From the NCBI GenBank assembly GCA_002695025.1, contig NZNV01000023.1, positions 186,001-250,000 of the forward strand: a stretch of 64,000 nucleotides of DNA, in the 5' to 3' direction. Source of the DNA: Owenweeksia sp. Its GTDB lineage: Bacteria; Bacteroidota; Bacteroidia; Flavobacteriales; Schleiferiaceae. The translations under genes were made by a program, and so were the position numbers. The notes under the pieces were generated by a model. That model did not search any database and had not been told where the DNA came from. It saw only the letters and a program-made list of their open reading frames with translations. This document shows, piece after piece, positions 52,495-61,171 of this stretch (position 1 is the stretch's first letter; every line of letters starts with the position of its first letter).

Positions 52495-53520
52495 ATGAAG
52501 CGTTTTCTCTTAAAACTCTTAGGACTTATCCCTTTTTTTCTGATCATTGGAGCAGTCAATTATTCTATTGACAGTAAAAATTACATCACGGAAAACGAAC
52601 AATTAAACGAGGCTGCAGAGCAAATTATGGCGGGAAAGTTAATCGCTACCCGTGAACGGCTTTTACAGCATGATTTTGTAAAACGCTATATTGACAGGCG
52701 AGGAAAGAAAGATGAAGTAAATGTAATGGGAAGCAGCAAATGCATGGTTATTGACTCCAGTTTTTTTCCACGATCGTCCTTTTTTAATTATTACGTATCC
52801 AATTCCAGTTTTGTTGAATATCTGGCTATTACCTATTGGCTGGATGAAAAAGACTTACTGCCGGATACACTGATCATGGAGCTATCCCTCTCACAATTCC
52901 ATAATATGTACACCGGACAACCGGAGTATTATTATGATGCCTGCAAGACCTTTTGCAATCAATTGAACATACCTCCTCCTGATATGGAGGGCTCACCCCA
53001 CAAATCTGCCGCCTATCACCTCTTTTCCCTTTCTTATTTCTTTCTTAACCTTCAGCAGAATAAGAGCGAGAAGTATTTTGTAACCCGTGACCCCCATCTA
53101 AAGAACCATTTTGTTCTACAGCCCGATGGCAGCCTATGGGTTGGTCAATATCTTCAACTGAGTAAAGAGGAAAAGAAAAGAAGAGTTCAGGACCCCACGG
53201 CAGACAAGCTAGAGTGGATCAAAAACCTCGACCCCAATGTGAAACAGGGTTTCAGGGCATTAATTGAGTTTCTCCAAAGCAAACATACCACAGTTATCCT
53301 GTACCTTCCACCTTACCACCCAGAGACCTATCGCCTTTATGTAAAGGACAACCCCCTCTTTGAAGAACTTAATTCCCTGAGCAACGAATTACAATCGGAG
53401 TATAAACTTGAAAAATTAGGCGCCTACAACCCCTATGAACTACAGTTGGATGACCGTTATTTCTATGATGCGTTGCATATCAGTAAAGAAGGGTTTGCGA
53501 AAATCTGGGAGTCGGATTGA
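52495..53520 (+). CDS. SGNH/DltD-like protein, probable MBOAT partner
   Basis: 341 residues. One N-terminal membrane helix (about 5-22) anchors a periplasmic domain. MGSSKCMVIDSS is a GDS/GSS-like nucleophile region, and FYDALHISKEGF near the C-terminus carries a DxxH pair, as in SGNH/AlgX-like hydrolase folds. Such proteins often accompany MBOAT acyltransferases; an MBOAT gene lies 6 kb upstream in the same direction. The family assignment rests on two short motifs. Confidence 0.55.
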   Translation: MKRFLLKLLGLIPFFLIIGAVNYSIDSKNYITENEQLNEAAEQIMAGKLIATRERLLQHDFVKRYIDRRGKKDEVNVMGSSKCMVIDSSFFPRSSFFNYYVSNSSFVEYLAITYWLDEKDLLPDTLIMELSLSQFHNMYTGQPEYYYDACKTFCNQLNIPPPDMEGSPHKSAAYHLFSLSYFFLNLQQNKSEKYFVTRDPHLKNHFVLQPDGSLWVGQYLQLSKEEKKRRVQDPTADKLEWIKNLDPNVKQGFRALIEFLQSKHTTVILYLPPYHPETYRLYVKDNPLFEELNSLSNELQSEYKLEKLGAYNPYELQLDDRYFYDALHISKEGFAKIWESD

Positions 53521-53592
53521 GGCATTGGATACTGGCAATCAACCAAAGTTGTAGTTATAGGTAAGCATGGTTTAATCAAGGAAGATGTCCGT

Positions 53593-54297
53593 ATGAATGA
53601 TAATCTTAAAAATTTTCTCGTCTCCATTATTCCGGGCAAAACGCTTAGCTACCTTTACCTGGCTCAGCCTTCACAAGCTATAAAAATAGAGAGCCTTAAG
53701 CTTGTATATATTCCCATCCCTAAAGTGGCCAACCGTTCTATTAAGAGCTGTTTAGCTCACGAACTTGATATGCCTTATGTTATTAGTGCACACAAGGCAA
53801 AATGGGATTTAATTCCTATCCATCAGTTACCCCTTGAGCAATATTACACCTTTGCCTTTGTTCGAAATCCTTTGGACAGGTTGGTTTCCTGCTACAACCA
53901 AAAATTTAAGCAGGGAAATACAAACCGCCTTTTTTGGAAGTATGGAAAGATCCTAAATCCTAGAATGAGTTTTGCCGAGTTTGCCAGCTTTGTTGTTGAC
54001 ACTCCTGATGCTTTATCCGACAGACACTTTAAATCACAACACACTTTCCTGTATCACAACAATCATCGGGTTACGGATTTCATAGGAAGATTTGAGCTGC
54101 TTGATGAAGATTGGGATAAATTAGCGTTGCGCTTTAAATTACCTCCCTTGCCGCATTTCAATAAGTCAAGCCGCAAGGAGATGCGGGAATATTATGATCT
54201 CAACCTGGCCGAAAAAGTTAGTTCGAGATACAAGAAGGATATAGAGTTGCTAGGTTATCAAGAAAATACGGACCAATTACTTAACGAGTTGCAATGA
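53593..54297 (+). CDS. Sulfotransferase (Sulfotransfer_2 type)
   Basis: 234 residues. LVYIPIPKVANRSIKSCLA holds the PAPS loop (IPKVANRSIK), a form frequent in carbohydrate sulfotransferases, and FAFVRNPLDRLVSCY is the 3'-phosphate segment. It is cytosolic. Together with the next gene it forms a sulfotransferase pair between the glycan genes and the second permease fusion. Confidence 0.8.
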   Translation: MNDNLKNFLVSIIPGKTLSYLYLAQPSQAIKIESLKLVYIPIPKVANRSIKSCLAHELDMPYVISAHKAKWDLIPIHQLPLEQYYTFAFVRNPLDRLVSCYNQKFKQGNTNRLFWKYGKILNPRMSFAEFASFVVDTPDALSDRHFKSQHTFLYHNNHRVTDFIGRFELLDEDWDKLALRFKLPPLPHFNKSSRKEMREYYDLNLAEKVSSRYKKDIELLGYQENTDQLLNELQ

Positions 54298-54354
54298 ACA
54301 GAGGAATGAAATGGTTCTATGTGATTTCATCGCGGGAAAATTTAGCATAAGCAG

Positions 54355-55119
54355 GTGAAAAAGTTAATCCGTTTCCAGGAATCCTTTAATTTTCAGAGTT
54401 TTCTACGCACTACTCGTCTGCTTAATAGTCCCATTATCATCGGTGGCTGCGCACGCTCCGGCACCACTTTATTGCATGCAGTTTTAGCGGCACATCCTAA
54501 AATCCAACCCGTGCTGGCCGAGTCTCGCATCTTCAAAAAACACCCTTACTCCTTTCGCTTCCTCAATACTATTTACCACCGCTTACTTATTTTAAATCAC
54601 CTGGTAAGGTACCCGGTAAAACCATCTGCTGAGAGGTGGATGGAAAAAACACCTCAAAATGTACTTTACATTGAAAACATATTGCGGGAATTCAAGGAGC
54701 GAGTATACGTTATCCACATTATACGGGATGGCAGGGATGTGGTAACCTCCCGGCACCCTTCACTTCCGGGGGAATATTTCGTATCGCCAGAACACTGGGT
54801 AGAGCAAGTTACAGAAGGGCTAAAGTGGAAGGATCACCCCAGGGTCATAACCCTGAAGTATGAAGAGCTGATCATGGATTTTGAAAAAACAACCCGTGAT
54901 ATTCTATCTTTGCTGGCGCTTGAATGGACCGAAGAGGTTAAAGATTTTCAAAGGCATACACCAGTTCAGTATCCCCGCTCTTTAAAGGGGAGGATTGAAC
55001 CCGTAAACAGTCTTTCGATTGGTAAGTGGAAAGAAGAGGTTCATGAACATCGTATACACGAATTCTACCAATGCAGAAAAGCGGTAACATTACTCAACAT
55101 TCTCGGCTATAATAATTGA
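54355..55119 (+). CDS. Sulfotransferase (Sulfotransfer_3 type)
   Basis: 254 residues from a GTG start. The PAPS loop is GGCARSGTTLLHAVL and the 3'-phosphate motif is IIRDGRDVVTSRHP. This differs from its neighbour at 53593, so the pair are not recent duplicates. Nine bases separate it from the permease-VCBS gene, suggesting one transcript. Confidence 0.85.
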   Translation: MKKLIRFQESFNFQSFLRTTRLLNSPIIIGGCARSGTTLLHAVLAAHPKIQPVLAESRIFKKHPYSFRFLNTIYHRLLILNHLVRYPVKPSAERWMEKTPQNVLYIENILREFKERVYVIHIIRDGRDVVTSRHPSLPGEYFVSPEHWVEQVTEGLKWKDHPRVITLKYEELIMDFEKTTRDILSLLALEWTEEVKDFQRHTPVQYPRSLKGRIEPVNSLSIGKWKEEVHEHRIHEFYQCRKAVTLLNILGYNN

Positions 55120-55128
55120 GACAGTACT

Positions 55129-58100
55129 ATGCTCCCAATAAATAAACGATTGTTATTATCCATTTTATTGGTAATGGGCATAGCCTTATCATTTTGGCTG
55201 GGTTCGCGTTATCCCCAACTCAATGAAAAAGCTATGATGGGCGGAGAAACGCCTGTTTTTGGAATTGGGTTTGATAACTGGTTGCCCATCCCCGAAGATG
55301 CCAATCTGCTTGAGAAGGTCGTTTATAACACCCTGAACTGGGCCTATACCAATAAGAAAGGGATGTTTTTCGGATTACTTTTTGCCTCATCCATCATGCT
55401 GCTGTTCTATCAATTGGCGCGCTATTTTTCCAACAATCGCATGTCCAACACTTTTTTGGGGTTATTTATCGGGGCTCCTTTAGGTGTATGTGTTAACTGT
55501 GCAGCTCCCATAGCTCAAGGTGTAAGGTCATCCGGAGGAAGGGCAGAAACTGCGCTTGCCATGTTGTTTAGCTCTCCTTCTCTCAACATGGTAGTGCTGG
55601 CCATGCTCTTTTCTATGTTTCCCTTTTACATGGTAGCGTTGAAATTGTCATTCACATTCATCGTTATCCTCGTTTTTATTCCCTTGATAAGCCGTTTTTT
55701 CTTCAAGGAAGACATGATTATAGCTCAGCCGTCCGGGCTGGAGAAAAAAGCCTCTACCACCTTTTTACCAAAAGGATTGGATTTTGAAAAAAATTCCAGT
55801 TCCAATACCTGGTTGGATTCATTGAAGTGGCTGTTTTTCAATTTCTTTAATGCCCTTTGGTATATATTGAAAACCACCCTTCCCCTTATGATCCTGGCTG
55901 GATTATTGGGAAATATATTCATAACCTTTCTGCCGTTCGATGAACTTATAAGCTTACTTCCAGAGTATGGCTGGTTAAGAATTACCATGTTTACCCTCAT
56001 CCTTGGGTTAATAGGCACCTTCCTTCCCGTGCCTATTGCATTTGACGTGATCATAGCAGCCATTCTTCTGGCCGGAGGCATGCCCGAGCAGTACGTGTTG
56101 GTGCTGTTGCTAAGCCTTGGCATTTACAGTGTGTATGCCTTTTTTATTGTGAGGCAATCCATTTCTTTAAAAGTAGCCGTTACCCTGTTCTTTTCCATTG
56201 CTATTGGAGCCACTGTTTTTGCCATTGGTGGTGGACAGTACGATCATCATGTTAAAGAGAAGAAGAAGAAGCTTTACCTGGAACACCTTACTAAAGACCC
56301 TGGAACACCTTTAAAGATCCTTGGGAGTCCTCCTGTTAAATATCCCATTCCTGATCAAGGTTTTATAGCTGCTCTTACCCCTGAAAAAGCCGGTTTTACC
56401 ACTATATTCCAGAGTGAAGAAATGCAGCTGGAATTACAGCAGAGAAAATTTGAAAAGGTAAACACCGGAAAGGGTTTCAGGTTTCAACGTATGGAAGGCA
56501 TGGAGTGGGGCATTAATGAATCTCCCTTCATTAACTTAGGTCATTTTACGGACCCCATGAGCTTCAGCAACGGTATTGCCTCAGGCGATGTGCATAACGA
56601 TGGCTGGCCTGATATTGTATTGTCATCCAAAGAGGGCATCGCCCTCTATGCCAATAATCAAGGGAAGGGATTTTTACGACAATGGATAGACACTACCATT
56701 TTCTCAGATCAATATGTATCTACCGCTGCTTTGGTAGATCTGAACAATGACGGATGGTTGGACATCTATTATTCCACCTTCCGGAAGGGCAACTATGTAC
56801 TTTACAATCAGGGAGGAAAATTTGACATAAGCCATAAGCAGGTCATTGATAATATACCGGGGGCAGTCATGACCGTGGCCAACTCCTTTGGCGATATCAA
56901 TAAGGACGGGAGGCTAGATATACTCTTAGGAAATATGACTATCGGTCAGGCCTATTCCGGCAGATACTCCCTTACCACGTCCAGAAATGCGGTAGCCATT
57001 CAGCAAAAGGATCATACAGGCCATTATAAAGTTCATCCATTATCCGGCAAGGCAGGTGAAAGTTGGTCCGTGCTGATCACCGATTTTAACGATGATGGCT
57101 TTGCTGATCTTTTGTGTGGTAATGATTTTTCAATCCCGGATAATTATTACCTGGGGAATGGCACTGAAACTTTCAGGCAGCTGAAAATCCAGGATTCGGT
57201 AGTAAACATGTCCACACGTACAACAATGAGTATAACCACTGCCGATATTAACAATGACCTACATACGGACATGTACTTTGCGGGAGGCAGTAACTTATAC
57301 CTGGACCAAAAGTACCGTACCGACACCGGCCCGGAGCTGTGTAATGAGATCAAAGATCTAAAAGAGCGTGAACGGTGCCTGGAACGGATGAAGATCCATG
57401 AAATGTTGAAATGGGCCAAATTGAAAGGAGACGTATTTGATTGCCCTCCGGAATACTTTGAAGAATGTTTGGTCCATGACCTTTATACACAATACGGCAG
57501 GGGGTCAGCACAAAGAAAAAAGGAACTCCGAAACTATATAAAGGAAGGTTGGGACATTTTCTCATTCTTTTCCAGTATTGAGATGGACAAGGACTCCATT
57601 GCTTATTCCAAAGGCTCGTGGGCCGAGGAGATCCCGCAAAAGCAAGGTGAAAACATTCTTCACATAGGCAGTGAAACGGGGCATTTTACTGAAGCAGCCA
57701 AGCCAATGGGTGTATACCAGGCTGGCTGGACCTGGAACTGCAAATTTGCGGACCTGGATAATGACGAATGGCAGGACCTGTACGCTGTAAACAGTTCCTT
57801 CCAGGATTTTAAACGCGATGATAAGTTCCTGTTCCACAATTTACAGGGTCAAAAATTTGAGAACCTTACAGAAGAAGCCAACTTGGGGTCATTCCTGGCT
57901 ATGGGGGCCTATACTTATTTAGATATTGATAATGATGGTGACCTGGATATTATAGTCGTTCCCGCAGAAGCACCTGTTATTGTTTATCGCAATGATTCAA
58001 AAGTCCGAAATGCCATTGCCTTTGAAATTCGTGATGCCATTGGTAATTCCTTTGGAATCGGGACCAAGATCATAATACATTACGGAGAGGATGGCAAAAG

Positions 58101-58284
58101 GCACCAAATGAGGGAGATTCAATCGGGAGGAGGTTTCAAGTCGTTTGATGCTGCCGTAGCCTGGTTCGGATTAGGAGACCATGACCAGATCAGTAAGGTG
58201 GAAGTACACTGGACCACCGGGGAAACAAGCATTATTGATACTACTCTGGAAGCCAATGCTACTTATCGCATTTTGCGTAAGTAA
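55129..58284 (+). CDS. Permease (PF03773-like) fused to VCBS repeats and ASPIC/UnbV domain (copy 2)
   Basis: 1051 residues with the same order as the gene at 38988-42152: N-terminal permease (FIGAPLGVCVNCAAPIAQG, in part, and LPVPIAFDVIIAAILLAGG), then VCBS/FG-GAP repeats with loops such as DVHNDGWPD, DLNNDGWLD, DINKDGRLD, DFNDDGFAD and DIDNDGDLD. A charged helical insert with Cys pairs and a C-terminal ASPIC/UnbV domain follow. Sequence identity is patchy but extends over the full length, so this is an old duplication. Topology suggests a membrane channel with a large extracytoplasmic propeller. The substrate is unknown. Confidence 0.82.
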   Translation: MLPINKRLLLSILLVMGIALSFWLGSRYPQLNEKAMMGGETPVFGIGFDNWLPIPEDANLLEKVVYNTLNWAYTNKKGMFFGLLFASSIMLLFYQLARYFSNNRMSNTFLGLFIGAPLGVCVNCAAPIAQGVRSSGGRAETALAMLFSSPSLNMVVLAMLFSMFPFYMVALKLSFTFIVILVFIPLISRFFFKEDMIIAQPSGLEKKASTTFLPKGLDFEKNSSSNTWLDSLKWLFFNFFNALWYILKTTLPLMILAGLLGNIFITFLPFDELISLLPEYGWLRITMFTLILGLIGTFLPVPIAFDVIIAAILLAGGMPEQYVLVLLLSLGIYSVYAFFIVRQSISLKVAVTLFFSIAIGATVFAIGGGQYDHHVKEKKKKLYLEHLTKDPGTPLKILGSPPVKYPIPDQGFIAALTPEKAGFTTIFQSEEMQLELQQRKFEKVNTGKGFRFQRMEGMEWGINESPFINLGHFTDPMSFSNGIASGDVHNDGWPDIVLSSKEGIALYANNQGKGFLRQWIDTTIFSDQYVSTAALVDLNNDGWLDIYYSTFRKGNYVLYNQGGKFDISHKQVIDNIPGAVMTVANSFGDINKDGRLDILLGNMTIGQAYSGRYSLTTSRNAVAIQQKDHTGHYKVHPLSGKAGESWSVLITDFNDDGFADLLCGNDFSIPDNYYLGNGTETFRQLKIQDSVVNMSTRTTMSITTADINNDLHTDMYFAGGSNLYLDQKYRTDTGPELCNEIKDLKERERCLERMKIHEMLKWAKLKGDVFDCPPEYFEECLVHDLYTQYGRGSAQRKKELRNYIKEGWDIFSFFSSIEMDKDSIAYSKGSWAEEIPQKQGENILHIGSETGHFTEAAKPMGVYQAGWTWNCKFADLDNDEWQDLYAVNSSFQDFKRDDKFLFHNLQGQKFENLTEEANLGSFLAMGAYTYLDIDNDGDLDIIVVPAEAPVIVYRNDSKVRNAIAFEIRDAIGNSFGIGTKIIIHYGEDGKRHQMREIQSGGGFKSFDAAVAWFGLGDHDQISKVEVHWTTGETSIIDTTLEANATYRILRK

Positions 58285-58290
58285 GTTTGC

Positions 58291-59994
58291 CTAAAAGCGG
58301 ATCACATGATCCGCCTGATCAATCAGCCGGGAGCGGTGTGCCACAATAATAATGGTCATTTTACCCTTTAAGCCTGCCAGGGCATTTTGGATTAGTTCCT
58401 CATTTTCATCATCCACTGCACTGGTAGCTTCATCAAGGATAAGGACCTCCGGTTTCCGGACAAGCGCCCTTGCCAGGGCTATACGCTGGCGTTCTCCACC
58501 GGAAAGCTGAGCACCCCGATCACCTACCTGAGTATCCAGCCCAGCGGGTAATTGTTCTACAAATTTGAGGGCCCCTGCATGTTCCAGGGCTTTTTTAAGC
58601 TCCGCCTCATCCGCATCCGTATGGGCCCAAAGTAAATTTTCACGGATGGAACGGTTAAACAGAAAAGGATCCTGGGGTACATAGCCGATCTTTCCCCGCC
58701 ACACGGCCATATCCAGGGCAGAAATGGGCAGACCGCCCACCAGAACAGACCCGGCCGTGCTTTTTTGTAATCCTAATATTAAATCAATGGTCGTACTTTT
58801 TCCAACTCCTGATTCGCCAACCATAACGTTTGTCTGACGGGCATATACGCTAAAGCTCTTGCGGTCCAATACCACCTGGTCTCCGTATGAGAAAGAAACC
58901 TCCTGAAAACGTATTTCCTGGTCTATTGTAAAATCCTTGGTAAGCCCAATCCCACCCGGAGCATTTTCCTTAGGGTTCATTTGCTGACATAAGCTGACCA
59001 CCGTTTCATGGGCTGGCAAAAAATTCAGAATCTGCTGGAAACTATTTGCAGCTTTTAAAGCTTTGGGATACAAGCGGGCGAAGATGAAGATAAAAACGAT
59101 TAACTCCAGGTAATCTGTATACAACAATCCTATGGAAACGTACAGGAATAAGGCAATTATGACAGCCGCTACTATTTCAAACAGCAGGCGGCTGATCTGG
59201 TTGGCCCTGGTATACAATAAACTTTGCTTTTCAACCTCCCGGCTTAGCTGGTCAAACGTATCCAGGTGTTGCGTTTCCTTACGATAGCTTTTAACCAGCT
59301 TTAAAGCAGCCAGGTGCTCCTGAATGATCAACTGCATACGCTGGTTAAATCTAACGGAGCTTTGACCCAGTGTATAGGTTTTACGGTTAAGGGGTCTGCT
59401 TATAGCAAACATCACTATCAAAGGGAATAAAGTGAGCAGAGTCAGTTCCAGGGAAATGAAACCTGAAATAACAAGGTAAAATACTACCAGTATAACCGCA
59501 CCAGTAAACTGGATAAGTTGATTGCTCAACGAGCCTAATTTCCGGGATTCATTAATAAGTGCACTTTGCACATCACTATTTTTAAGTGATTGTATGTTTT
59601 GCCAGGAGGCATGGGTAAGATTCCTGAAGATAGTATTTCTCCATCCTTGCACCACTTTTTGGTATATCACTGCAGTGTTCATACTGTGATAGTAATTCAA
59701 CAGGGCGTAAGCCCCTAGTATTCCTACGTAAATCATCAATACACCGGTAAGCGACACCGGAATACCCAGGGTATGGAACCAGTTTTCAACATGGTCCACC
59801 AACTCATGACCCGTACTTCGCGATGAAGAAAGACCGGCTATACTGAGAAGCGGAATGATCAACAGCAGCCCCACACCTTCCGTCACTCCCTGAAAGATCA
59901 TAATGACCAGGGATACAACAGATCGTTCTCTTACGTCTCTCAACAAAGAGATAACCGTGTGGCCAAGCTGTGATACACCTACTTTTTTACGCAT
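58291..59994 (-). CDS. ABC transporter (fused permease-ATPase), candidate lasso exporter
   Basis: 567 residues: six membrane helices (about 20-300), then an ATPase domain with Walker A GESGVGKST, signature LSGGERQRIALA, Walker B VLILDEATSAVD and H-loop IIVAHRS. Fused half-transporters of this type export lasso peptides (D protein) or lipids. Its start overlaps the nucleotidyltransferase gene by 8 bases. The same pair is common in lasso clusters, but here it is in a capsule-type operon, so a glycolipid flippase role is also possible. Confidence 0.85.
   Translation of the reverse strand: MRKKVGVSQLGHTVISLLRDVRERSVVSLVIMIFQGVTEGVGLLLIIPLLSIAGLSSSRSTGHELVDHVENWFHTLGIPVSLTGVLMIYVGILGAYALLNYYHSMNTAVIYQKVVQGWRNTIFRNLTHASWQNIQSLKNSDVQSALINESRKLGSLSNQLIQFTGAVILVVFYLVISGFISLELTLLTLFPLIVMFAISRPLNRKTYTLGQSSVRFNQRMQLIIQEHLAALKLVKSYRKETQHLDTFDQLSREVEKQSLLYTRANQISRLLFEIVAAVIIALFLYVSIGLLYTDYLELIVFIFIFARLYPKALKAANSFQQILNFLPAHETVVSLCQQMNPKENAPGGIGLTKDFTIDQEIRFQEVSFSYGDQVVLDRKSFSVYARQTNVMVGESGVGKSTTIDLILGLQKSTAGSVLVGGLPISALDMAVWRGKIGYVPQDPFLFNRSIRENLLWAHTDADEAELKKALEHAGALKFVEQLPAGLDTQVGDRGAQLSGGERQRIALARALVRKPEVLILDEATSAVDDENEELIQNALAGLKGKMTIIIVAHRSRLIDQADHVIRF
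58297..58314. terminator. Possible hairpin between convergent permease and ABC genes
   Basis: GCGGATCA pairs with TGATCCGC across a 2-base centre. It overlaps the last codons of the ABC gene and begins 12 bases after the permease-VCBS stop. There is only a short T-run on the minus-strand side, so termination is uncertain. Confidence 0.35.
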
Positions 59995-61162
59995 GACCAG
60001 GAGATTTTATAAAATACCGCCAGCACCAAAAAAACGGCCGTAACCAGGCATAGAGAAAGAAAAGGGATTCCGGTAATTTAACCAGCCTGAAATCATTGAC
60101 GGACACCGGTTGCCAGTAACCAACCTTATACCTTAAATCTTTTCTGAGCCAAAGCCTGTAGGCCAAAGCCTTCAAGTAATTCCGGGCCCCGTGGTCCACG
60201 GGTACTTCTATCTGCCCCAGTATAGCTTTATAGGCAAGATCCACCAGTTTGCAGATTGTTTTATCCCGGGCAGCATATTCCTTTACCGCTGGTGGAGTTT
60301 CTTCTTGAAAGCATATTTCCGCCAGTAATAAGGCCTGGACCAAAGGTCTTTCCACACCCAGTTCCATAGCTTTAGCCAGGGTTTCTTTCCAGTTAAAAGC
60401 CATGCTGCGCAGCAATCTAACCACTTCCGTAAGTAAATACAGTTGAGACCAATGGTGCTTGGCTCCATGGGTGCATAAATAGAAAAGGAGGTATTTACCG
60501 GATAATCCGTTTACCTCTTTAGGTCCTATCCTGATCTGTTCCGCTCCCACCAGGGTCTCCTGAAAGGAAAGTGGAAATAAATAACGGTTTGAAAAAAGGC
60601 GCCAATGGATCTCTACCTGTACCTTTTCCCTGGTGTGGACCAACACCAATTGATTTTGAAAACTCAGAAAAGCCTGTTGCTGTTTGGGGCTGAACTGATC
60701 AAAACCACCGATCAATTGATATCCCTTTTTTTGAAGGCTTTTCAGAGCAGGATGTATCTGTGATGGATCAACCACTACATCAATATCCCGGGAATGCTTG
60801 GCAAAAGGGTCATTGTAGATCTGCTGGGCTGCTACAGGGCCTTTAATAAAGAGGTGTGGTATGTGCTGTTCCTCGAGGATTTTGGAAATGGCTATAATAT
60901 GAGAAGTATGCTTCAGCGCTTTAACGGTAAGAGCTTTGTTTATCTTCCGAATCTCTGCATCAACCTCCGGTGGCAGTACCAGACCGGATCTCTGCACTAT
61001 TTGGTGTACCGGAAACAAAACACGGTGCTTTTGGGCCAGTTGAATAAATTTTGCCCAGTGTATCCCAGCCGGTAGCATTACTCTGTGCTTATCATTAAGA
61101 TAAGCTTTGCAAAATGCCATTAATGCCTTTAATTCTGGTGATATACCGCTACCTCTTTCCAT
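59987..61162 (-). CDS. Nucleotidyltransferase family protein (NTP_transf_5)
   Basis: 391 residues. LFIKGPVAAQQIYNDPF followed by HSRDIDVVVDP is the G-S-like and DxD core of the PF14907 nucleotidyltransferases. The remaining parts are helical. Members are frequently found in lasso peptide clusters next to B2, C or the ABC exporter, with unproved function. It lies in a minus-strand run wzi-like, wecB, this gene, ABC exporter, with 9 bases or less between genes here. Confidence 0.82.
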   Translation of the reverse strand: MERGSGISPELKALMAFCKAYLNDKHRVMLPAGIHWAKFIQLAQKHRVLFPVHQIVQRSGLVLPPEVDAEIRKINKALTVKALKHTSHIIAISKILEEQHIPHLFIKGPVAAQQIYNDPFAKHSRDIDVVVDPSQIHPALKSLQKKGYQLIGGFDQFSPKQQQAFLSFQNQLVLVHTREKVQVEIHWRLFSNRYLFPLSFQETLVGAEQIRIGPKEVNGLSGKYLLFYLCTHGAKHHWSQLYLLTEVVRLLRSMAFNWKETLAKAMELGVERPLVQALLLAEICFQEETPPAVKEYAARDKTICKLVDLAYKAILGQIEVPVDHGARNYLKALAYRLWLRKDLRYKVGYWQPVSVNDFRLVKLPESLFFLYAWLRPFFWCWRYFIKSPGHA

Positions 61163-61171
61163 TTTTAAGCC

